The notes beneath the pieces are model-generated. The model had not been told where the DNA came from, made no database searches, and was given only the letters and a program-made list of their open reading frames with translations. This document shows positions 49,067-57,379 of a stretch of DNA of 64,000 nucleotides, in pieces. Source of the stretch: Nocardioides halotolerans DSM 19273 (GTDB lineage: Bacteria; Actinomycetota; Actinomycetes; Propionibacteriales; Nocardioidaceae); NCBI RefSeq assembly GCF_000422805.1, contig NZ_KE383926.1, positions 75,399 through 139,398 of the forward strand, written 5' to 3'. A program made the position numbers and the translations under genes. Within the stretch, counting starts at the first letter, position 1; every line of letters begins with the position of its first letter.

Positions 49067-50104
49067 GTGTCGGAGCAGTACGACGAGCAGGACGAGCCCT
49101 CGGTGGACACCGCCGAGGACGCCGCTGACGTCGAGGAGACCACCAGCGAGGCCGAGCAGGCCGAGACCGGTTCCGGCCTCGAGCCCGGCGAGAGCCCCGA
49201 CCCCGAGCTCGAGGACCAGTACGGCGAGCCCGACGACGGCCCCGAGATCGAGGACGACCCGCGGCTCGACGCCGAGGTCACCGACGAGACCACCGACCTC
49301 GAGATGGGTCTCGACGACCGCGAGGACGGCGGCCTGACCTCCCGTGGGCTGTCCGAGGCCGACGAGCCCGTCAGCGCCGAGAGCGCCGAGGTCGACGACG
49401 ACGACGACGCTGACGCTGAGGCCGACGACGACGCCGACGACGCCGACGACGACGCCGAGTCCGGCGAACCGGCCGCGTCCGACCCGCTCGAGGACTTCCG
49501 CCGCGAGCTGTGGGCCAAGCCGGGCGACTGGTTCGTGGTGCACACCTACTCCGGCATGGAGAACCGGGTGAAGTCCAACCTCGAGAACCGCATCATCTCC
49601 CTCAACATGGAGGACTACATCCACGAGATCGTGGTCCCCACCGAAGAGGTCGCCGAGATCAAGAACGGCCAGCGCAAGATGGTCAAGCGGACCGTCCTGC
49701 CCGGCTACGTCCTGGTCCGGATGGACCTCACCGACGAGTCGTGGGCAGCGGTCCGCCACACCCCGTCGGTGACCGGGTTCGTCGGCCACAGCCACCAGCC
49801 GGTGCCGCTGAGCATGTCCGAGGTCGAGAACATGCTGGCCCCGGCCGTCGTGGCCCGCGCCGAGGCCGAGGCCGTCGCCGCCGGCACCGCCGCGCCCGGC
49901 ACGGCGTCCGCGACCAAGAAGCCGGTCGAGGTGGCCGACTTCGACGTCTCCGACTCGGTGATGGTCGTCGACGGCCCGTTCGCGACGCTGCACGCGACGA
50001 TCACCGAGATCAACCCGGAGTCCCAGCGCGTCAAGGCGCTGGTCGAGATCTTCGGCCGGGAGACCCCGGTCGAGCTCAGCTTCAGTCAAATCCAGAAAGT
50101 CTGA
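49067..50104 (+). CDS. nusG: Transcription factor NusG with long acidic N-terminal extension
   Basis: 345 residues, against 181 in E. coli and about 238 in M. tuberculosis. Residues 1 to about 145 are an Asp/Glu-rich, likely disordered extension, including runs such as EVDDDDDADAEADDDADDAD. The NGN domain follows (WFVVHTYSGMENRVKSNLEN, VLPGYVLVRM, TGFVGHSHQPVPLS), then a spacer and the KOW domain (VADFDVSDSVMVVDGPFATL, IFGRETPVELSFSQIQKV). GTG at 49067 is chosen because GGAG lies 6 nt upstream; ATG 49055 is in frame too. NusG binds RNA polymerase and Rho or S10. Confidence 0.93.
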   Translation: MSEQYDEQDEPSVDTAEDAADVEETTSEAEQAETGSGLEPGESPDPELEDQYGEPDDGPEIEDDPRLDAEVTDETTDLEMGLDDREDGGLTSRGLSEADEPVSAESAEVDDDDDADAEADDDADDADDDAESGEPAASDPLEDFRRELWAKPGDWFVVHTYSGMENRVKSNLENRIISLNMEDYIHEIVVPTEEVAEIKNGQRKMVKRTVLPGYVLVRMDLTDESWAAVRHTPSVTGFVGHSHQPVPLSMSEVENMLAPAVVARAEAEAVAAGTAAPGTASATKKPVEVADFDVSDSVMVVDGPFATLHATITEINPESQRVKALVEIFGRETPVELSFSQIQKV

Positions 50105-50194
50105 AGCGCGCCCGGCTCACTCCGGGACAACAGAAGAAGTGGCAGAGCGACCTACGAGCGCTCGTCATGACCACAAGAGGAAAGAAGTAGAGCA

Positions 50195-50629
50195 ATGCCC
50201 CCCAAGAAGAAGATCGCTGCCCTGGTCAAGGTGCAGCTCCAGGCCGGTGCCGCGACGCCGGCCCCGCCGGTCGGTACCGCCCTCGGTCCCCACGGCGTCA
50301 ACATCATGGACTTCTGCAAGGCCTACAACGCGCAGACCGAGTCCATGCGCGGCAACGTCATCCCGGTCGAGATCACGATCTACGAGGACCGGTCGTTCAC
50401 GTTCATCACCAAGACCCCTCCGGCCGCCGAGCTGATCAAGAAGGCCGCCGGCCTCAGCAAGGGCTCGGGCGTCCCGCACAAGGAGAAGGTCGGCAAGCTG
50501 ACCAAGGACCAGGTGCGCGACATCGCCCAGACCAAGCTGCCCGACCTGAACGCCAACGACATCGACGCCGCGATGAAGATCGTGGAGGGCACCGCCCGCT
50601 CCATGGGTGTCACCACGGAGGGGAACTGA
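50195..50629 (+). CDS. rplK: 50S ribosomal protein L11
   Basis: 144-residue L11 with KIAALVKVQLQAGAATPAPP, PVGTALGPHGVNIMDFCKAY and the RNA-binding C-terminal domain (LTKDQVRDIAQTKLPDLNAN, AMKIVEGTARSMG). Part of the GTPase-associated centre and the thiopeptide binding site. Follows nusG by 90 bp, precedes rplA by 1 bp. Confidence 0.98.
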   Translation: MPPKKKIAALVKVQLQAGAATPAPPVGTALGPHGVNIMDFCKAYNAQTESMRGNVIPVEITIYEDRSFTFITKTPPAAELIKKAAGLSKGSGVPHKEKVGKLTKDQVRDIAQTKLPDLNANDIDAAMKIVEGTARSMGVTTEGN

Positions 50630-50630
50630 C

Positions 50631-51350
50631 ATGCAGCGCAGCAAGACCTACCGCGCGGCGGCCGAGACGTTCGACAAGGACGAGCTCCACGCCCCGCTGA
50701 CGGCGATCAAGATCGCCAAGACCTCCAGCAAGAAGAAGTTCGACGAGACCGTCGACGTCGTCATGCGCCTCGGGGTCGACCCCCGCAAGGCCGACCAGAT
50801 GGTGCGCGGCACCGTCAACCTGCCCCACGGCACCGGCAAGACGGCACGCGTGCTCGTGTTCGCGAACGCCGACAAGGCCGACGCCGCCCGTGAGGCCGGC
50901 GCCGACATCGTCGGTGGCGACGAGCTCATCGAGAAGGTGAACGGCGGCTGGCTCGAGTTCGACGCCGTCGTCGCGACGCCCGACATGATGGGCAAGGTGG
51001 GCCGGCTCGGCCGCGTCCTCGGCCCGCGTGGCCTGATGCCCAACCCCAAGACCGGCACGGTCACGCCCGACCCGGCCAAGGCCGTGACGGACATCAAGGG
51101 CGGCAAGATCGAGTTCCGCGTCGACCGCCACGCCAACCTGCACTTCATCATCGGGAAGGCCTCCTTCTCCGAGGTGGCGCTGGCGGAGAACTACGCCGCC
51201 GCGCTCGAGGAGGTGCTGCGGCTCAAGCCGGCCAGCTCCAAGGGCCGCTACATCCGCAAGGTGACGGTCTCGACGACCATGGGCCCCGGTGTCCAGGTCG
51301 ACCCCAACCGCACCAAGAACGTCACCTCCGAGGACGCCGCCGAGGAGTGA
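50631..51350 (+). CDS. rplA: 50S ribosomal protein L1
   Basis: 239-residue L1 of the L1 stalk; in many bacteria it also represses the L11-L1 operon. FDETVDVVMRLGVDPRKADQ, RGTVNLPHGTGKTARVLVF, LGPRGLMPNPKTGTVT and IEFRVDRHANLHFIIGKASF are all canonical. ATG 50631 is 1 bp after the rplK stop with GGAGGGG upstream. A hairpin terminator follows at 51400. Confidence 0.98.
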   Translation: MQRSKTYRAAAETFDKDELHAPLTAIKIAKTSSKKKFDETVDVVMRLGVDPRKADQMVRGTVNLPHGTGKTARVLVFANADKADAAREAGADIVGGDELIEKVNGGWLEFDAVVATPDMMGKVGRLGRVLGPRGLMPNPKTGTVTPDPAKAVTDIKGGKIEFRVDRHANLHFIIGKASFSEVALAENYAAALEEVLRLKPASSKGRYIRKVTVSTTMGPGVQVDPNRTKNVTSEDAAEE

Positions 51351-51399
51351 CAGCGATGACCGGGGTCAGGCAGCTCTTCTCCGGTTTCCGCGAATTTTC

Positions 51400-51437
51400 G
51401 GTCAGCCCGCCCGTACCTTGCTACCGGCGGGCTGACC
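51400..51437 (+). terminator. Terminator of rplK-rplA
   Basis: 16-bp stem (51400-51415 with 51422-51437, one mismatch) around CCTTGC, 50 bp after the rplA stop; the 3' side continues CCTTCC. Confidence 0.8.
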
Positions 51438-51495
51438 CCTTCCTGGCCCGAGGTTGCTCGGGGTTGCTCTGGGGGGAGCGGGCGGTGGCGCAGAC

Positions 51496-52446
51496 GTGAG
51501 GTGCGTGGTCCTCGACGACTACCAGGACGTGGCGATGCACTTCGCCGACTGGTCGAGGCTGCACGGCGTGGACGTCGTCTCCGTGCGCCGCCACATCGCC
51601 GACCCGGACGAGCTCGTCCGCACCCTGCGAGGCGCCTCGGTCGTGGTCGTCATGCGCGAGCGCACCCCGCTCACCGAGTCGATCCTGGCGCGGCTCCCCG
51701 ACCTCGAGCTGGTGGTGACCACCGGCTCGCGCAACGCGGCGATCGACCTGGCGGCCTGCCGCGGCCGCGGCATCACCGTGTGCGGCACGGCCTCGCGGTC
51801 GGCGCCGCCGGCCGAGCTCACCTGGGCGCTGGTGCTCGGCCTGCTCCGCGGCGTCTCCCAGGAGGCCGCCGCGATGCGCGAGGGTGGCCCGTGGCAGTCC
51901 ACGGTCGGCCGCGACCTCGCCGGGTCGACGTTCGGGGTCATCGGGCTGGGCAACATCGGCACCCGGGTCGCCAAGGTGGCGCGGGCCTTCGACATGGACG
52001 TCATGGCCTGGAGCCCGCACCTGACCGAGGAGCGCGCCGCGGCCGCCGGCGTGCGGCTCGCCGCCTCCAAGCGCGACCTGCTCTTCAACTCCGACGTGGT
52101 CTCGCTCCACCTGCAGCTCTCCTGGTCCACCCGCCGGATCATCGCCGCGGGCGACATCGCCGCCATGCGCCGCGACGCCTACTTCGTCAACACCGCCCGC
52201 GCCGCCCTCGTCGACAACGACGCCCTGGTCGCCGCCCTCCAGCAGGGCCGGATCGCCGGTGCGGGCCTCGACGTCTTCGACGAGGAGCCGCTCCCCGCCG
52301 ACCACCCCCTGCGGACCCTCCCCACCGTGCTGGCCCTCCCGCACCTCGGCTACGTCACCGCCGCCAACTACCGCACCTACTTCACCGAGGCGGTCCAGGA
52401 CATCGAGGCCTGGATGGCTGGTGAGCCGATGCGCGTCATCTCCTAG
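51496..52446 (+). CDS. D-isomer-specific 2-hydroxyacid dehydrogenase
   Basis: 316-residue NAD-dependent dehydrogenase. Rossmann motif FGVIGLGNIGTRVAKVARAF, then LHLQLSWSTRRIIAAGDIAA, FVNTARAALVDNDALVAAL with the catalytic Arg expected near TARAALV, and DVFDEEPLPADHPL carrying Glu. LALPHLGYVTAANYRTY includes the catalytic His. Substrate unknown (phosphoglycerate or glyoxylate types are possible). GTG at 51496 without SD. It lies between rplA and rplJ, outside the core operon. Confidence 0.9.
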   Translation: MRCVVLDDYQDVAMHFADWSRLHGVDVVSVRRHIADPDELVRTLRGASVVVVMRERTPLTESILARLPDLELVVTTGSRNAAIDLAACRGRGITVCGTASRSAPPAELTWALVLGLLRGVSQEAAAMREGGPWQSTVGRDLAGSTFGVIGLGNIGTRVAKVARAFDMDVMAWSPHLTEERAAAAGVRLAASKRDLLFNSDVVSLHLQLSWSTRRIIAAGDIAAMRRDAYFVNTARAALVDNDALVAALQQGRIAGAGLDVFDEEPLPADHPLRTLPTVLALPHLGYVTAANYRTYFTEAVQDIEAWMAGEPMRVIS

Positions 52447-52499
52447 TGGGTCGGGGTTGGGTCTGGGTCTTCGCTCGTGGTGCCGGTCGTGGGGCGGGT

Positions 52500-52616
52500 C
52501 CGGTGCGCTCGCCCCGGGCTGGGGCGGCGCGTCGCGGGCAGTACTTCTCGCTCGCATTGCGTCGCGCTACCCGCGCCGCGGCCAAGCCCCTTGACGCTCC
52601 GGGGCGAGCGCACCGG
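52500..52616. repeat. Inverted repeat, 18-bp arms, 81-bp core
   Basis: CCGGTGCGCTCGCCCCGG (52500-52517) is perfectly complementary to 52599-52616. The core lacks coding character. Possibly a miniature element or a dispersed intergenic repeat. Confidence 0.7.
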
Positions 52617-52733
52617 CCCCGCCCCGCGCAGCGCCGTCGCTCCGCCTTCACGGGGTGGGGGTGGGCGGGCTCGTCAGCCGCTGCGCGGCTGCCTCGCCCG
52701 CTCGAAGGCTCGTAGGCCGGGGCTGGGACTGGC

Positions 52734-52853
52734 CCACCGCTGATCGAGCTCGTCGAGATCTCCGCAGCGGAGGCACCCGGTCGACTCGGCTCGGGTGCCT
52801 TCGCTGCGGGGGTTTCGAGACGGTTGCTGCGCAACCTCCTCAACCAGCGGTGG
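52734..52853. repeat. Repeat unit 1 (CCACCGCTG...CAGCGGTGG)
   Basis: Begins CCACCGCTGATCGAGCT and ends CCTCAACCAGCGGTGG, so the ends are inverted repeats. Contains TTTCGAGAC followed by hairpin GGTTGC-TGC-GCAACC. From memory this element type is common between genes of Nocardioides-like genomes; not checked. Confidence 0.75.
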
Positions 52854-52881
52854 GCTTCCGCAGCCTGCGCACCGGCTCGCC

Positions 52882-52994
52882 CGCCGCCGATCGAGCTTGT
52901 CGAGATCACCGCAGCGCCGGCACTCGGGTGAGTCCCGGCCGTCGCTGCGGGGGTTTCGAGACGGTTGCTGCGCAACCTCCTCAACCAGCGGTGG
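52882..52994. repeat. Repeat unit 2
   Basis: Second copy, same orientation. Bases 52942-53020 match 52801-52879 with a single mismatch, while the internal core differs in length and sequence. A further partial left end (ACCACCGCTGATCGA) is at 53020-53035. Confidence 0.75.
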
Positions 52995-53043
52995 ACTTCC
53001 GCAGCCTGCGCACCGGCTCGACCACCGCTGATCGACGGCGGAT

Positions 53044-53072
53044 TTGGTGAGACTCGGCACCGCCCGTAGTCT
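53044..53072 (+). promoter_or_regulatory. Candidate rplJ-rplL promoter
   Basis: TTGGTG (53044-53049) and TAGTCT (53067-53072), spacer 17 bp. A transcript would start near 53079 and carry a leader of about 190 nt. Confidence 0.5.
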
Positions 53073-53078
53073 TCTCGT

Positions 53079-53260
53079 CGTAACCAGAGACCGCCGGTCG
53101 TTCGGCTGTGCAAGCAGTCGGCCGAAGGTTCCGTGAGAGCGGACGGCCTGCGCAGGGGACGGAGCACGACCTTCTGCACGGAAGTTCACGCCCTGAGCCT
53201 GCGCTCGGGGCGTTCGCCATTTCGGGGCCGGTCTCACCTCAGCAAGTGAGTGCACAAGAA
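53079..53260 (+). ncRNA. Putative L10 leader (rplJ 5' UTR)
   Basis: The 190-nt stretch between promoter and rplJ is GC-rich, structured and non-coding, at the position where the bacterial L10(L12)4 autoregulatory leader is found. It begins GTAACCAGAGACCGCCGGTC, and short paired segments are visible (CGGACGGCC with GGCCG, GAGCCTGCGCTC). Assignment rests mainly on position; a covariance-model search would decide. Confidence 0.4.
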
Positions 53261-53268
53261 GGAGACCG

Positions 53269-53961
53269 ATGGCGCGGGCAGAGAAGCAGGCCGCCGTCGC
53301 GGAGATCGTCGAGTCGTTCAACGAATCCGCGGGTGCCGTGCTGACCGAGTACCGCGGGCTCACCGTCAAGGAGCTGCAGGACCTGCGCCGCTCCCTCGGC
53401 GAGCACGCCGACTACGCCGTGGTCAAGAACACGCTGACGAAGCTGGCCGCCCAGGAGGCGGGCATCACGGGCTTCGACGAGCTGCTGACCGGTCCCACCG
53501 CGATCGCGTTCCTCAACGGGGACGTCGTGGAGGCCGCGAAGGGGCTGCGTGACTTCGCCAAGGCCCACCCCGCCCTGATCATCAAGGGCGGCTACCTCGA
53601 CGGCAAGGCCATCGACGCGAAGGAGGTCGCGAAGCTCGCCGACCTCGAGTCGCGCGAGGTGCTGCTGGGCAAGCTCGCGGGCGCCATGCTCGCGTCGCTC
53701 CAGAACGCCGTCTTCCTGCTCAACGCCCCGCTCGCCCAGGCCGCCCGGCTCGCCGGCGCGCTCCAGGCGAAGGCCGAGCAGGACCCCTCGATCCTCGCAG
53801 GTGGTGCCGGTGCCGCACCGGAGCCCGCCGCGGAGGAGGCCGCTCCGGCGGCCGAGGAGGACACCACCGAGGAGACCACCGAGGAGCCCGCCGCCGAGGC
53901 GAGCACCGACGAGGCCCCCGCGGAGGAGTCGACCGAGGCCGACGAGGCCACCGAAGCCTGA
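53269..53961 (+). CDS. rplJ: 50S ribosomal protein L10 with acidic C-terminal tail
   Basis: 230-residue L10; the usual length is about 170-180. RAEKQAAVAEIVESFNESAG, VLTEYRGLTVKELQDLRRSL and VVKNTLTKLAAQEAG are the rRNA-binding part, and the L12-binding helix lies near LLNAPLAQAARLAGALQAKA. The last 50 residues are a Glu/Ala/Thr-rich acidic tail. SD AAGGAGA just before ATG. Base of the L7/L12 stalk. Confidence 0.97.
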   Translation: MARAEKQAAVAEIVESFNESAGAVLTEYRGLTVKELQDLRRSLGEHADYAVVKNTLTKLAAQEAGITGFDELLTGPTAIAFLNGDVVEAAKGLRDFAKAHPALIIKGGYLDGKAIDAKEVAKLADLESREVLLGKLAGAMLASLQNAVFLLNAPLAQAARLAGALQAKAEQDPSILAGGAGAAPEPAAEEAAPAAEEDTTEETTEEPAAEASTDEAPAEESTEADEATEA

Positions 53962-54039
53962 TCCACGGGCTGACCACCACCTGAAGAAAACCCGGCTCCG
54001 GCGCACGCCGCGGGCCAACGACTGGAAGGAACCGCCATC

Positions 54040-54438
54040 ATGGCGAAGCTCAGCACCGACGAGCTGCTCGACGCGTTCAAGGAGATGACGCTCATCGAGC
54101 TCTCCGAGTTCGTGAAGCAGTTCGAGGAGACCTTCGGCGTCACCGCCGCCGCCCCCGTCGCCGTCGCCGCGGCCCCCGCCGCTGGTGGTGGCGCTGCCGC
54201 CGCCGGTGGCGACGACGCCGCCGACCAGGACCAGTTCGACGTGGTCCTCGAGGCCGCGGGCGACAAGAAGATCAACGTCATCAAGGAGGTGCGCGCGCTG
54301 ACCTCCCTCGGTCTGAAGGAGGCCAAGGACCTCGTCGAGGCCGCGCCGAAGCCGATCCTCGAGGGCGTCGACAAGGCTGCCGCCGACAAGGCCAAGGAGG
54401 CCCTCGAGGGCGCCGGCGCCACCGTCACCGTCAAGTGA
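54040..54438 (+). CDS. rplL: 50S ribosomal protein L7/L12
   Basis: 132-residue stalk protein that recruits translation GTPases. N-terminal dimerisation helix (STDELLDAFKEMTLIELSEF), Ala/Gly hinge (AAPAAGGGAAAAGGDDA), and C-terminal domain (DQFDVVLEAAGDKKINVIKE, LTSLGLKEAKDLVEAAPKPI). SD AAGGA upstream of ATG. Followed by a very strong terminator. Confidence 0.98.
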   Translation: MAKLSTDELLDAFKEMTLIELSEFVKQFEETFGVTAAAPVAVAAAPAAGGGAAAAGGDDAADQDQFDVVLEAAGDKKINVIKEVRALTSLGLKEAKDLVEAAPKPILEGVDKAAADKAKEALEGAGATVTVK

Positions 54439-54463
54439 CGCTGCTCCACCACTGAAGCACCGC

Positions 54464-54499
54464 CGAGGGCGGCCATCCCGACCGGGATGGCCGCCCTCG
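54464..54499 (+). terminator. Strong terminator after rplL
   Basis: Perfect 17-bp stem CGAGGGCGGCCATCCCG (54464-54480) with 54483-54499 and a minimal loop. It insulates the mce operon from ribosomal-protein transcription. Confidence 0.9.
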
Positions 54500-54609
54500 C
54501 CGCGTCTCGGACCGGCACCCGGCACACCCGCCCGGACCTGCAGGTTTCGTCGTCGCCACGGGCGGGTAAAGCCGGGGAGTTCTCGGGTGGGACCGACGGT
54601 CGTGAAGCG

Positions 54610-54670
54610 GTGACGCGCGCGTTTGCCTACGCGTAACCTCGCCCCTTCACCACCGTTGTTACTGGTCAGT
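54610..54670 (+). promoter_or_regulatory. Candidate mkl-yrbE-mce promoter and operator
   Basis: The 309-bp gap before mkl holds the rplL terminator, then GTGACG (54610-54615) and TAACCT (54634-54639) as possible -35 and -10 boxes. Downstream, ACTG-GT-CAGT (54661-54670) is a small palindrome placed where a repressor would stop elongation or initiation. Weak evidence, no consensus regulator assigned. Confidence 0.35.
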
Positions 54671-54747
54671 GTGGGCCGATGGCTCCGAGAGCGCCCACTG
54701 AGGGGACCGAGCGGCGGGCAACCTCGGTCGAATGGGAGAACTCGCAA

Positions 54748-55704
54748 ATGGGTGTGGAGATCAAGATCGAGGACTTGTCGAAGTCATTCGGCAAGCAGCT
54801 GATCTGGGGTGACGTCACGCTCACCGTGCCCGCCGGCGAGGTCTCCGTGATGCTGGGGCCCTCCGGCACCGGCAAGTCCGTGCTCCTCAAGACCCTCATC
54901 GGCCTGCTCAAGCCCGACAAGGGCTCGGTGATCATCGAGGGCACCGACATCGCGAGCTGCTCGGAGAAGGAGCTCTACGAGATCCGCAAGCTGTTCGGCG
55001 TGCTGTTCCAGGACGGCGCGATGTTCGGCTCGATGAACCTCTACGACAACGTCGCGTTCCCGCTGCGCGAGCACACCAAGAAGTCCGAGTCCGAGATCCG
55101 CGACATCGTCATGGAGAAGATGGACCTCGTCGGTCTGCTCGGCGCCGAGGACAAGCTGCCCGGCGAGATCTCCGGCGGCATGCGCAAGCGCGCCGGCCTG
55201 GCCCGCGCCCTGGTGCTCGACCCCGAGATCGTGCTCTTCGACGAGCCCGACTCCGGCCTCGACCCCGTCCGCACGGCGTTCCTCAACCAGCTGATCGTGG
55301 ACCTCAACGCCCAGATCGACGCGACGTTCCTGATCGTCACCCACGACATCAACACCGCGCGCACCGTGCCCGACAACATCGGCCTGCTCTACCACCGCCA
55401 CCTCGCCATGTTCGGGCCGCGCGAGATGCTGCTCTCCTCCGAGGAGCCGGTGGTGCGCCAGTTCCTCAACGCCCAGAAGGTCGGCCCGATCGGCATGTCC
55501 GAGGAGAAGGACGCCGACGAGCTCGAGGCCGAGAAGGACGAGGCGATGCCCCCGCTGCCGCCGATCCCGATGCAGCTCGAGCCGTCCAACGGCATCGCCC
55601 GGCGCAGCCAGCGCGAGCCCGGCGCCTGGTGCCGCGAGAACGGCGTCACGCCGCCGCCCGGCTCGTTCGACCAGAACATGTCCATGGCGCCCGGGGCCGG
55701 CTAG
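54748..55704 (+). CDS. mkl: Mce transporter ATPase Mkl/MceG
   Basis: 318-residue MlaF-type ATPase driving Mce lipid importers. Walker A GPSGTGKSVLL, Q-loop FGVLFQDGAMFGSMN, signature EISGGMRKRAGLARAL, Walker B IVLFDEPDSGLDP and switch VTHDI are intact. A C-terminal extension of about 80 residues (EKDADELEAEKDEAMPPLPP) is typical of actinobacterial MceG. ATG 54748 is preferred to ATG 54679 because homologues begin MGVEIK; GGGAG lies 9 nt upstream. As in M. tuberculosis it sits beside rplL, but here it is joined to yrbE-mce. Confidence 0.95.
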   Translation: MGVEIKIEDLSKSFGKQLIWGDVTLTVPAGEVSVMLGPSGTGKSVLLKTLIGLLKPDKGSVIIEGTDIASCSEKELYEIRKLFGVLFQDGAMFGSMNLYDNVAFPLREHTKKSESEIRDIVMEKMDLVGLLGAEDKLPGEISGGMRKRAGLARALVLDPEIVLFDEPDSGLDPVRTAFLNQLIVDLNAQIDATFLIVTHDINTARTVPDNIGLLYHRHLAMFGPREMLLSSEEPVVRQFLNAQKVGPIGMSEEKDADELEAEKDEAMPPLPPIPMQLEPSNGIARRSQREPGAWCRENGVTPPPGSFDQNMSMAPGAG

Positions 55705-55715
55705 GGCCGGACGAG

Positions 55716-56501
55716 ATGGCATCCACGACCGCAACGCGCATCCTCGCCCCGGTCGGGACCGCGGGCAAGCTGTTCGCCTTCGGTCTCGATGTCGGCCGGG
55801 GGCTGTTCCGGCGGCCCTTCCAGACGCGCGAGTTCATCCAGCAGGCCTGGTTCATCGCCTCGGTGACGATCATCCCGACGGCGCTGGTCGCCATCCCGTT
55901 CGGGGCGGTGATCGCGCTCCAGGTGGGTGGGCTGATCAAGCAGTTCGGCGCGCAGTCGTTCACGGGCTCGGCGGCGGTGCTCGCCGTCGTCCGCGAGGCA
56001 GGCCCGATCGCCACCTCCCTGCTGATCGCAGGCGCGGCCGGCTCGGCCATCGCCGCCGACCTCGGAGCGCGCAAGATCCGCGAAGAGCTCGACGCGATGA
56101 TGGTCCTCGGCATCGACCCGATCCAGCGTCTCGTCGTGCCGCGCGTGCTGGCCTGCATGCTCGTCGCGGTCTTCCTCAACGGCCTGGTCTCGGTCGTCGG
56201 TGTCGCCGGCGGCTACGTCTTCAACGTCGTCCTCCAGGACGGCACACCAGGCGCCTACCTGTCGAGCTTCACCGCGCTCGCCCAGCTGCCCGACCTCTGG
56301 CAGGGCATGGCCAAGGCGCTCGTGTTCGGGCTGCTCGCCGCGATCGTGGCCTGCTACAAGGGCATGAACGCCGCCGGCGGGCCGAAGGGCGTCGGCGACG
56401 CGGTCAACGAGTCGGTGGTCATCAGCTTCATGCTCCTGTTCGTCGTCAACTTCGTGATGAGCGCGATCTACTTCCAGCTCGTCCCACCGAAGACGGGTTG
56501 A
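55716..56501 (+). CDS. yrbEA: Mce permease YrbEA (MlaE family)
   Basis: 261-residue MlaE-family permease with about five hydrophobic segments. Conserved parts are FIQQAWFIASVTIIPTALVA, REAGPIATSLLIAGAAGSAI, and the coupling motif LGARKIREELDAMMVLGIDP (EExDAMxVLGIDP). Forms the membrane channel with YrbEB, driven by Mkl. ATG 55716 follows the mkl stop by 11 bp. Confidence 0.95.
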   Translation: MASTTATRILAPVGTAGKLFAFGLDVGRGLFRRPFQTREFIQQAWFIASVTIIPTALVAIPFGAVIALQVGGLIKQFGAQSFTGSAAVLAVVREAGPIATSLLIAGAAGSAIAADLGARKIREELDAMMVLGIDPIQRLVVPRVLACMLVAVFLNGLVSVVGVAGGYVFNVVLQDGTPGAYLSSFTALAQLPDLWQGMAKALVFGLLAAIVACYKGMNAAGGPKGVGDAVNESVVISFMLLFVVNFVMSAIYFQLVPPKTG

Positions 56502-56514
56502 CGGGGGAACGACG

Positions 56515-57342
56515 ATGGCCAACCTCAAGGCGTTCTACGCCAAGCCCGCCGGGATGCTCGACGACCTCGGCTCGCAGCTCGGCTTCTACGTCCGTGCGCT
56601 CGCGTGGACGCCGCGCACGCTGGTCCGCTACAAGAAGGAGATCCTGCGGATCCTCGCCGAGACCACCCTGGGCTCGGGCGCGCTCGCGGTCATCGGCGGC
56701 ACCGTCGGCGTCATCCTCGCGATGTGCTTCTTCACCGGCACCGAGGTCGGCCTCCAGGGCTTCGCGGCGCTCAACCAGCTCGGCACCGCCCAGCTCGCCG
56801 GCTTCGTCTCGGCCTACTTCAACACCCGCGAGATCGCGCCGCTGGTCGCGGCGATCGGCCTGGCCGCGACCGTCGGGTGCGGCTTCACCGCCCAGCTCGG
56901 CGCGATGCGCATCTCCGAGGAGGTCGACGCCCTCGAGGTGATGGCGATCCCCTCGCTGCCGTTCCTCGTCACGACCCGCATCATCGGCGGCCTCATCGCG
57001 ATCATCCCGCTCTACGTCGTGGGCCTGCTGTCGTCGTACTTCGCCAGCCGGCTGGTCATCACCCAGTTCTTCGGCCAGAGCAGCGGCACCTACGACCAGT
57101 ACTTCAACCAGTTCCTGCCGCCGGGTGACGTGCTGTGGTCCTTCGGCAAGGTGCTGGTGTTCGCGGTCGTCGTCATCCTCATCCACTGCTACTACGGCTA
57201 CAACGCCGGCGGCGGCCCCGCGGGCGTGGGCGTGGCCGTGGGCCGCGCGGTGCGCACCAGCATCGTCGCCATCAACGTGCTCGACCTGCTGATGTCGATG
57301 GCGATCTGGGGGGCCACGACCACCGTGAGGTTGGCCGGATGA
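56515..57342 (+). CDS. yrbEB: Mce permease YrbEB (MlaE family)
   Basis: 275-residue partner permease. GCGFTAQLGAMRISEEVDAL with VMAIPSLPFLVTTR is the MlaE coupling region; several membrane segments (ALAVIGGTVGVILAMCFFTG and others) flank it. Lies 13 bp after yrbEA and 37 bp before mceA. Confidence 0.95.
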   Translation: MANLKAFYAKPAGMLDDLGSQLGFYVRALAWTPRTLVRYKKEILRILAETTLGSGALAVIGGTVGVILAMCFFTGTEVGLQGFAALNQLGTAQLAGFVSAYFNTREIAPLVAAIGLAATVGCGFTAQLGAMRISEEVDALEVMAIPSLPFLVTTRIIGGLIAIIPLYVVGLLSSYFASRLVITQFFGQSSGTYDQYFNQFLPPGDVLWSFGKVLVFAVVVILIHCYYGYNAGGGPAGVGVAVGRAVRTSIVAINVLDLLMSMAIWGATTTVRLAG

Positions 57343-57379
57343 CCACCCCACACGTCCGCGCGCACCCCGGGGGAGCGCG

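Larger units (their letters stand above)
52447..53066. other. Gene-free repeat-rich region before rplJ
   Basis: About 620 bp with no credible gene. It holds a long inverted repeat (52500-52616), a hairpin (AGCCGC-TGC-GCGGCT) near 52677, and two units of a dispersed-looking repeat (52734-52853, 52882-52994) before the rplJ promoter. Open frames here come from GC bias and repeats. Confidence 0.7.

Noticed and set aside
52436..53179. 247-codon minus-strand frame across the repeat region
   Set aside because: It contains the same peptide twice because it translates the two repeat units; no start signal and no family resemblance.
54679..54747. Earlier mkl start at ATG 54679
   Set aside because: Homologues begin at MGVEIK; the extra 23 residues have no family counterpart.
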